Part shown: positions 58,696 through 64,000 of the stretch, in pieces
Layout: the number at the start of each line of letters is the position of its first letter
Position numbering within the stretch: position 1 is the stretch's first letter
Origin: Halichondria panicea
Lineage: Eukaryota > Porifera > Demospongiae > Suberitida > Halichondriidae
Reading direction: 5' to 3'
Assembly (NCBI RefSeq): GCF_963675165.1
Contig: NC_087382.1
Location: 4,317,963-4,381,962 of the forward strand
DNA length: 64,000 nt
Translations under genes and position numbers: made by a program
The notes under the pieces: model-generated
The model's input: the letters and a program-made list of their open reading frames with translations, nothing else
What the model was told of the DNA's origin: nothing
Database searches by the model: none

Positions 58696-59503
58696 CATCA
58701 CATCATGATGTCACAAGTTACCACTCATCTCATGAGCACTAACAATGTTTAGTAGATTACAGTATCAAACACTTGACATTCTTCACATTCAAATCATGTT
58801 ATTTTTACAGACAAATATTGCTAACTACATTTCCTCCCATTATAACCTCTGAAATTGATTTTCATTATCCCTCAAGTTTGGCAATCAGTAATTGATTCCA
58901 TTCATTTTTTATGGAAGTATATTCATACCATTGGTTAATTGAATTACATTGTTAGATGTTGTAATTGTGGTCACTTGATGTGAAATTTATCGTTTCTAGT
59001 AGATGAATCATAATAATAATTGCTAGACATCCTCATAGTAAACTAGAATTGCATCGCTAAAATTGTTCCAAGATGTAAACAAAAAAGAAATTAATTTTGT
59101 GCATAATCCTAGTACATGGAAGCACGCATTAAGCATTTAGTAGCCATGCATAGATAAAACTAAAAGGAATTTTGTGCATATCCTAGTACAATTAACAGAC
59201 TCACGCAAGAAGCATTCGATTAACAGGTAGCTAGCTACCATAGAAACAATTCACATGCAGAACCATGAAGTCTAACTGATTTTCTAAACTCGTTCTGCCC
59301 TTGTTTATATCTGACTCCACACATTTTCAGCTCATTCTTAAGTGTAATGTTGACACTGTATACTTGGTTCAGGTTTTCATTCACTTTACCACAATCTATA
59401 TTTTTACATTCTAGAAATCAACATTTCTAAGCTCTATATTCTTCTACACTAGTCTATTTCTACAGGAGTTTCTCAGTTCTCGACAGCAGGTTTCCACTGA
59501 CGC
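58696..59503. other. Spacer between the CCN-like gene and peptide gene 3
   Basis: Non-coding and AT-rich. The segment 59105-59240 carries inverted copies of the repeat found upstream of the peptide genes (CCTAGTACA, GGAATTTTGTGCATATCCTA). Confidence 0.45.
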
Positions 59504-59890
59504 TTAACGACGACCGAGTAGGGGTAATACCCGCAATGCCAACTTTCCGAGCCCCGCTCCGACCTTTAGTGCTGTTGGTCCATACCTCTTGATTACACTC
59601 CCCACTGTTCTGAATGCTTTTCTAAACCATCCTTGCAACTGAACTGGAACCTGCTCTCGAGCAAAGAACTCCTGAAGGGCTGCTTCCTCGCTTTCAGCAT
59701 CTTCGTCTTGGAGTTGGGCAAGTAAGGACTCAATTTGAGCAGCACGGTTATCTTGCTCGAACGCTTCATCTTGCTCCATCAGTTTGTTCAGAAATGCCTC
59801 AATTTCAGCATCTTCATTTTCAGTAAGAGCAGTGTAAGCCACATTGGCTGTGAGGGCAACAAATGCCAGGACAAAAATAGCCACCTTCAT
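59504..59890 (-). CDS. Cationic peptide precursor 3 (candidate amidated antimicrobial peptide)
   Basis: 128 aa from the ATG at 59890. This start is chosen because it matches paralogues 1 and 2; the longer upstream frame is 5' UTR. The signal peptide is MKVAIFVLAFVALTANVAY. The acidic pro-region is QDEDAESEEAALQEF. The basic tail is GWFRKAFRTVGSVIKRYGP followed by a Leu/Gly/Lys-rich amphipathic end VLPLLGRR. The terminal Gly-Arg-Arg is conserved. A TATAAAAA box lies at 59968-59975. It is downstream of, and opposite to, the CCN-like gene. The tail looks like a mosaic: its start resembles precursor 1 and its middle (KRYGPTA) precursor 2. Confidence 0.75.
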   Translation of the reverse strand: MKVAIFVLAFVALTANVAYTALTENEDAEIEAFLNKLMEQDEAFEQDNRAAQIESLLAQLQDEDAESEEAALQEFFAREQVPVQLQGWFRKAFRTVGSVIKRYGPTALKVGAGLGKLALRVLPLLGRR

Positions 59891-59975
59891 GTTTGAGCGT
59901 TTCTTGAGTCGGTTGTAAGTAGTTGTAAGAGTTTGAGGAATAGTTATTCTGTGGCATTCGTGTCGTGTTTTTATA

Positions 59976-61191
59976 GACAAGAGGACGCAATGTACAGACA
60001 AGTGCACGTAGTGTTGGTTAGTTATTTTAGCTAGTATAGGCTCTGTATATGATACCTCAGGCTTAGGTTCCCTGCATCAAAAATAGGTTCCCATTGTTTG
60101 TCTGTATACTCTATCACTATTGCTATTATACATAGCGCCCTTTTGTGGGTTTTCTTGACTATAAACTTAAACTACTTTTAGTTACCTCTTGTCCGATAAG
60201 TAATAATGGTTTCTGCGAGTGCAATTGTTTCCTGCATGTTCATTGAATGTTTCTTACGTGCTTCTATTGTACTAGGATATGCACACAATTCCTTTTTTGT
60301 TTCTATAGCTACCTGTATACTAAATGCTTATGTGTGCTTCTACTGTACTATAGGATTTGCATAAGTTCCTATTTTGTTTTGATCCATAATTATTATAGCA
60401 TCGATTTATCAGACGCAATGATTGTTCAAGCATGCAGTCATAAGTAAACAAGCCTATATGTTTTACACTATCCAAAAATAATTTAACGAGAGTCTATACT
60501 AACTGAAAATGGGCTATAATAAGTCGAAATATCAGACAAACAGGTACAGCCTATACCGTTCTAAACCTACGATACCTCCAAAGTTGTGGTTGCATTGCGC
60601 TCACATGATGTCCATGCAGCGAGCGTTTCTGCCAAAGCACTCACGAATCAATATTCACTCTGTAAGTGAGTGATGACCAACGTATTATGTATTACTGCTG
60701 CCAATGTCATTATTCTTTTGTTTTGTTTTTGTGTGTGCTCCAATAATTTTAAGTTAATTGCATCACGACTGCCAGTGCACTCTCTGATCATAATTACTGA
60801 CATGAACATTATTGTATTTCCGGCATTTGACATCATGATGTTCATGTGTATGGGATTGTGTATTGAGTGTGCAATGAATAGGGATATTTCTGCATGCCAG
60901 ACACATCTGAGTAGCAACAAATTAAGAGTTTAACCTGCAAAACTAGCTGCAACAGGTCAAGAAATCTCTAAGAGCTTAACTTGACGGCCACTCCAACAAA
61001 GAACTTAGTTTCCTGTCCTGAGTGCACATCCTTCTCAGCCTACCTCATTATTTTTTCCATTATTGACCTTTATACCCTCTTTCTTCATTATTTGTTAACA
61101 TCATCAAGGCCATGTGGCTGAAAAATTTGTCAGGCAAAATATTTTATTGTACATTTCAATGGATATTCATAATACATAATTATTCATAATA
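59976..61191. other. Upstream region of peptide gene 3 and spacer
   Basis: No gene was recognised. Repeat units related to those upstream of peptide genes 1 and 2 lie at 60250-60375. The short ORFs near 60650-60930 have no codon or domain support. Confidence 0.45.
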
Positions 61192-61533
61192 ATGGATAGT
61201 GGTAATAAAGATCGAGCTCGCGCTCATCAAAATCTGAAAATTCAAGACGGGAAACTATACGTTCTTTGTTGGAATAGCCTTAATCTTCACAACCTCAAAT
61301 ACATACTGCGTGAGAGCAAATCAGTCACTGGATGTTCTATAGTTCCTGCATGTGTTAATGGTCGAACAGTAGTACCACCGCACCACTGTACTAGTGATGC
61401 ATATAGTGCCAAGGAATTGTTGTGTATAAGTATATTCAGTTTGGTGCACACGATAAGAGGATCTCGAGTCACACCCAGTGAGGGATCCCTTCATCTTAGC
61501 TGTGACACTTTGTATGTAATTGTGTTTTTGTGA
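61192..61533 (+). pseudogene. Internally deleted GIMAP-like copy
   Basis: This ORF of 113 codons strings together pieces matching the intact gene at 49779: NLKYILRESKS, a diverged switch segment ending SAKELL, and DNA resembling the 3' end (TTTGGTGCACACGATAAG... CACACCCAGTGAGG, cf. 50785-50822). The G-domain core is missing. It is a non-functional remnant. Confidence 0.6.
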
Positions 61534-61733
61534 GTCTCAGTTGTTAATAAGCAATTGCTGGAGCTTTTATTGTGACCACCTTATTATCTCCTTTTTGGCT
61601 TTAAAATTGTATCAGAGTCACCTTATTCAATGACAGAATTTTAAATGTCTATATGTTTCTGTTTGTGTGGCTTTCATGTTTTTATGAATGCATTGAGTCC
61701 ACCCTAACCTTGTTCCCAGCCCGACTTGTCTCT

Positions 61734-61784
61734 AGACTCGCAAGCCGTCACTGTTCGCCTGCAACAGTGACGGCTTGCGAGTCT
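61734..61784. repeat. Perfect 22-bp-stem hairpin
   Basis: AGACTCGCAAGCCGTCACTG at 61734 is repeated inverted up to 61784, around a 7-bp loop. Larger flanks CCTTGTTCC (61708) and GGAACAAGG (about 61820) are also inverted. Intergenic, and possibly a small fold-back element. Confidence 0.75.
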
Positions 61785-62325
61785 AACTTGTCTCTATAAT
61801 TATGAAGAAGAATTGGCCTAGGAACAAGGCTAAGTCCACTCAATCCCTTTCAGCTAGGGATTGGTAGATTATGCAGGCTTAATTTTGAGCATAATAGGCA
61901 CATTTTTTGGGTGAGAATTATGTTGGCATAATAGGCACCTTTATAACAATTATGAGAACTAGTGTTCAAGCTGGCGCTGTGCTAATGCCTCTCGCCATGA
62001 TTTGAAGACACTATAAAAAGGCCGGGTGCTTGCCTTGAAAAGAGTGTTTCTTGACATTAGTAGTGCATGGTGGTGATGAGCCACACTGTCTGATCAACAC
62101 TGTCTGATTGACTACAAAGGTCAATAATAAGCATATACATAGTTAAGGAGCAACATGACAGTAGTGTCAAACATATTCATAGTCTATGGCAATGCAAATT
62201 GCATGCTCACAGTGCTTTAGAACAGAACCGGTTAAAACACTCAGAAATACATTGAGTTAAGTTTCTTACGGCGTTAAGTTTATCTTCACGATCTGCTACT
62301 ATATAAATAGTTCTGAAACTGAACG
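61785..62325. other. Upstream region of the second GIMAP-like gene
   Basis: No exon was recognised. A TATAAATA sequence near 62300 precedes the ATG at 62326 by about 25 bp, so it is a doubtful TATA box. The flank GAAACTGAACGATGG resembles that of the gene at 49779. Confidence 0.35.
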
Positions 62326-63248
62326 ATGGGAACCTCTAACTCCAAACGCTCCAAACAACTGAACGCCAGCCTAAAAGATCAAAGTTTTCGCCCCAAACTC
62401 GATGGTGCAAGCGTCGCATTAGGAGAATCTAACTCCAAGCAACTGAACACCAGTGTGAAAGATCAAGAATGGCAAAGTCTGCATTCCAAGCTTGATAGTG
62501 CTACATTGGGAACTTCTGACTCTAAGCATGTGGACACAAACGATACTTTGTTCAATCTTAAAAAGTATTTGCTTCGTGAGAGCAAGTCACTGGATATTCT
62601 AGTTCTTGGTGACCTACGAGAAAGTAATATTGTTGATGGTCTTATTGGTTTGAGGCTGTCTGAGATGAGCAGAAGTACCATCACTACTGACGATGGTGCC
62701 GAGGAAATTGTTTTGTACAGAGCGAAGAGAGAGGGAATAGACGTCACTGTCTGGAACGCACCTAGCTTGTCTTTTCATCAAGAAGGCTATGTTCAGGAAA
62801 TCAAGAGGATACTCGAAACTGTGGACCTGAAGTTACTGTACAATATTGGTCGTTGTCCATCAGATGTTATTGAAATATTAACATATCACGAGTACGTTTG
62901 GGATCAAGTCTTTGATTATTGTTTCGAGTTCTGATCTTTCGAAATCATATGACTCGTATGACAGGGTAACAGTGAGAGAGATTGTTCGCCTACCTTCACA
63001 GATGCACTAAATACTCAGGGGAAGAGAATATCAATATATACTTTGATAACAACTACTACGCAAGAATTATCATTCATCCTGACATACGTGCTTCTTATTC
63101 TCTCTGGCTATCTAATTTCTTTTTTGGCTGTATCAGTTATCCCTGTTCACAAAATGTCAAAGGAGCACTTTTGAAACTCAACCTGAAACGATTTAAGTAC
63201 ATTCCAGAGGATGAAACAGTACCAAGTGTAATAATTATGTCCAATTGA
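62326..63248 (+). pseudogene. GIMAP-like gene with N-terminal myristoylation-type motif, frameshifted
   Basis: The first frame (62326-62934) starts MGTSNSKRSKQ, a possible N-myristoylation signal, followed by two imperfect copies of a LN.S.KDQ...KLD.A..G.S.SK unit, then the degenerate P-loop segment DILVLGDLRESNIVDGLIG, switch RSTITTDDGAEE and the VTVWNAPSLSFHQEGYVQEI block, almost identical to 50040-50110. The frame is lost after DLKLLY. Homology continues in other frames to about 63240 (HPDIRASYSLWLSNFFFG, LKLNLKRFKYIPE). The 3' part is broken. A shorter protein could still be made. Confidence 0.6.
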
Positions 63249-63793
63249 AGAGCAGCCATTAAATTTTACATTCACAGTGTATGAAAAACGACGCCGAGCG
63301 CGCCTGTCTTTAGGTAGCTCATTATGCACGTGGCTGCAAATCATGTAGAGATAGCACCGTGAATCGTTTCACTTTGGCTAGCTTTGTCTCAGCTAGCTAG
63401 CTAGCTACCTCAAACAAAGAAGACCAAGACTTAAGTTCTAGTATCAATCCTGCATGCTCCAGTATTCTCAGACTCAGCTCTAAGCACAACTTTATTCGAT
63501 ATTCAGGAAGGACAAGTTTAGAACAATCTCAGCCACATGAAACCTCTCAGGTAAATATAATGGTGCTCAGCTAGACTAGCAATACACAATTGACACCTGC
63601 CTTTTAGAATGTCTATAGCTAGCTAGCTTCTCACAAACATGTAATTACAAACAATGAGCAGTAGGTGTAACCAGTAGGTGTGCCCCAATCAAGAGGGTGT
63701 GGCACCGGAAGTGGGCGTGGTTAAAATTTCCCGGCGCTACCGCGCCGCTGGTTTTTCAAAGGAAACCCCTGTGTCAAAAGTCTGGCTACGCCC

Positions 63794-63795
<2 letters not shown>
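63249..63795. other. Spacer without recognised gene
   Basis: No exon was supported. It contains short palindromic runs such as AGCTAGCTAGCTAGCT near 63390 and a GC-rich patch near 63730. Confidence 0.4.

Positions 63796-63862
<67 letters not shown>
63796..63862. repeat. CA microsatellite
   Basis: An uninterrupted CA dinucleotide run of about 66 bp. Confidence 0.95.
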
Positions 63863-63865
<3 letters not shown>

Positions 63866-64000
63866 ATTCATTTTGACTAATGCCTAGTGCTAACTCTAAG
63901 AACATAAGGCTATCTACTCCCGATAGAAGACCAATATGTACACACACACTGACACCGGAATATTTAGCTAATATTATATGAACCAGCTACCACAGTCATG

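Noticed and set aside
59891-60007. N-terminal extension of peptide precursor 3
   Set aside because: The conserved family start is MKVAI at 59890; the extension is homologous to the 5' UTR of the other two genes and reaches the TATA box.
60648-60933. Overlapping ORFs on both strands near 60.7-60.9 kb
   Set aside because: No recognisable domain, exon border or paralogue; likely chance ORFs.

Overview
The window looks like nuclear DNA of an early-branching invertebrate animal, most probably a demosponge (inference). The genes have many short introns with GT-AG borders, the DNA is AT-rich and full of small inverted-repeat elements and CA microsatellites, and the proteins are animal-type: ATG9, DAP1, acid sphingomyelinase, mitochondrial glycerol-3-phosphate dehydrogenase, ARB2A, and DEATH/CARD-NB-ARC receptors. 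I built exon models by hand by matching splice sites and reading phase. No search was run.

Layout. 1-3.6 kb: inverted-repeat elements and a small secreted-protein gene (-). 3.9-6.1 kb: a decayed MULE-type transposase with an ALS2CR8/CARF-like N-terminal region. 6.4-17.6 kb: a duplicated block with two NB-ARC STAND receptor genes (+; the second is frameshifted), pieces of a COA1-like gene (-) and a stray copy of ATG9 exon 1. 18.5-26.8 kb: ATG9 (16 exons, 768 aa) behind a tandem array with three perfect CRE palindromes. 27.2-27.9 kb: DAP1, an autophagy-linked gene directly after ATG9. 28.1-34.3 kb: ARB2A-like gene (-), one intron of which contains a complete RRM/RS RNA-binding protein gene on the other strand. 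34.6-39.6 kb: acid sphingomyelinase, divergent from ARB2A, with a candidate pair of mutually exclusive exons. 39.9-47.2 kb: GPD2 (-), with three tRNA-Asp copies in its last intron. 47.6-58.7 kb: a CCN-like matricellular gene (IGFBP, Kazal, VWC-like, two TSP1, cystine knot), divergent from GPD2. Its introns contain an intronless GIMAP-like gene and two small cationic-peptide genes. 59.5-63.3 kb: a third cationic-peptide gene and two broken GIMAP-like copies.

The most interesting part is the innate-immunity flavour of the accessory genes. A three-member family of secreted precursors has a signal peptide, an acidic propeptide, a cationic amphipathic C-terminus and an invariant terminal Gly-Arg-Arg amidation signal. 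Intronless GIMAP-like proteins have lost the P-loop lysine. Membrane-anchored NLR-like receptors combine DEATH-fold domains, a TM segment, NB-ARC, TPR-like repeats and a C-terminal hydrophobic cluster. Housekeeping genes and these fast-evolving families are interleaved and nested in one another.
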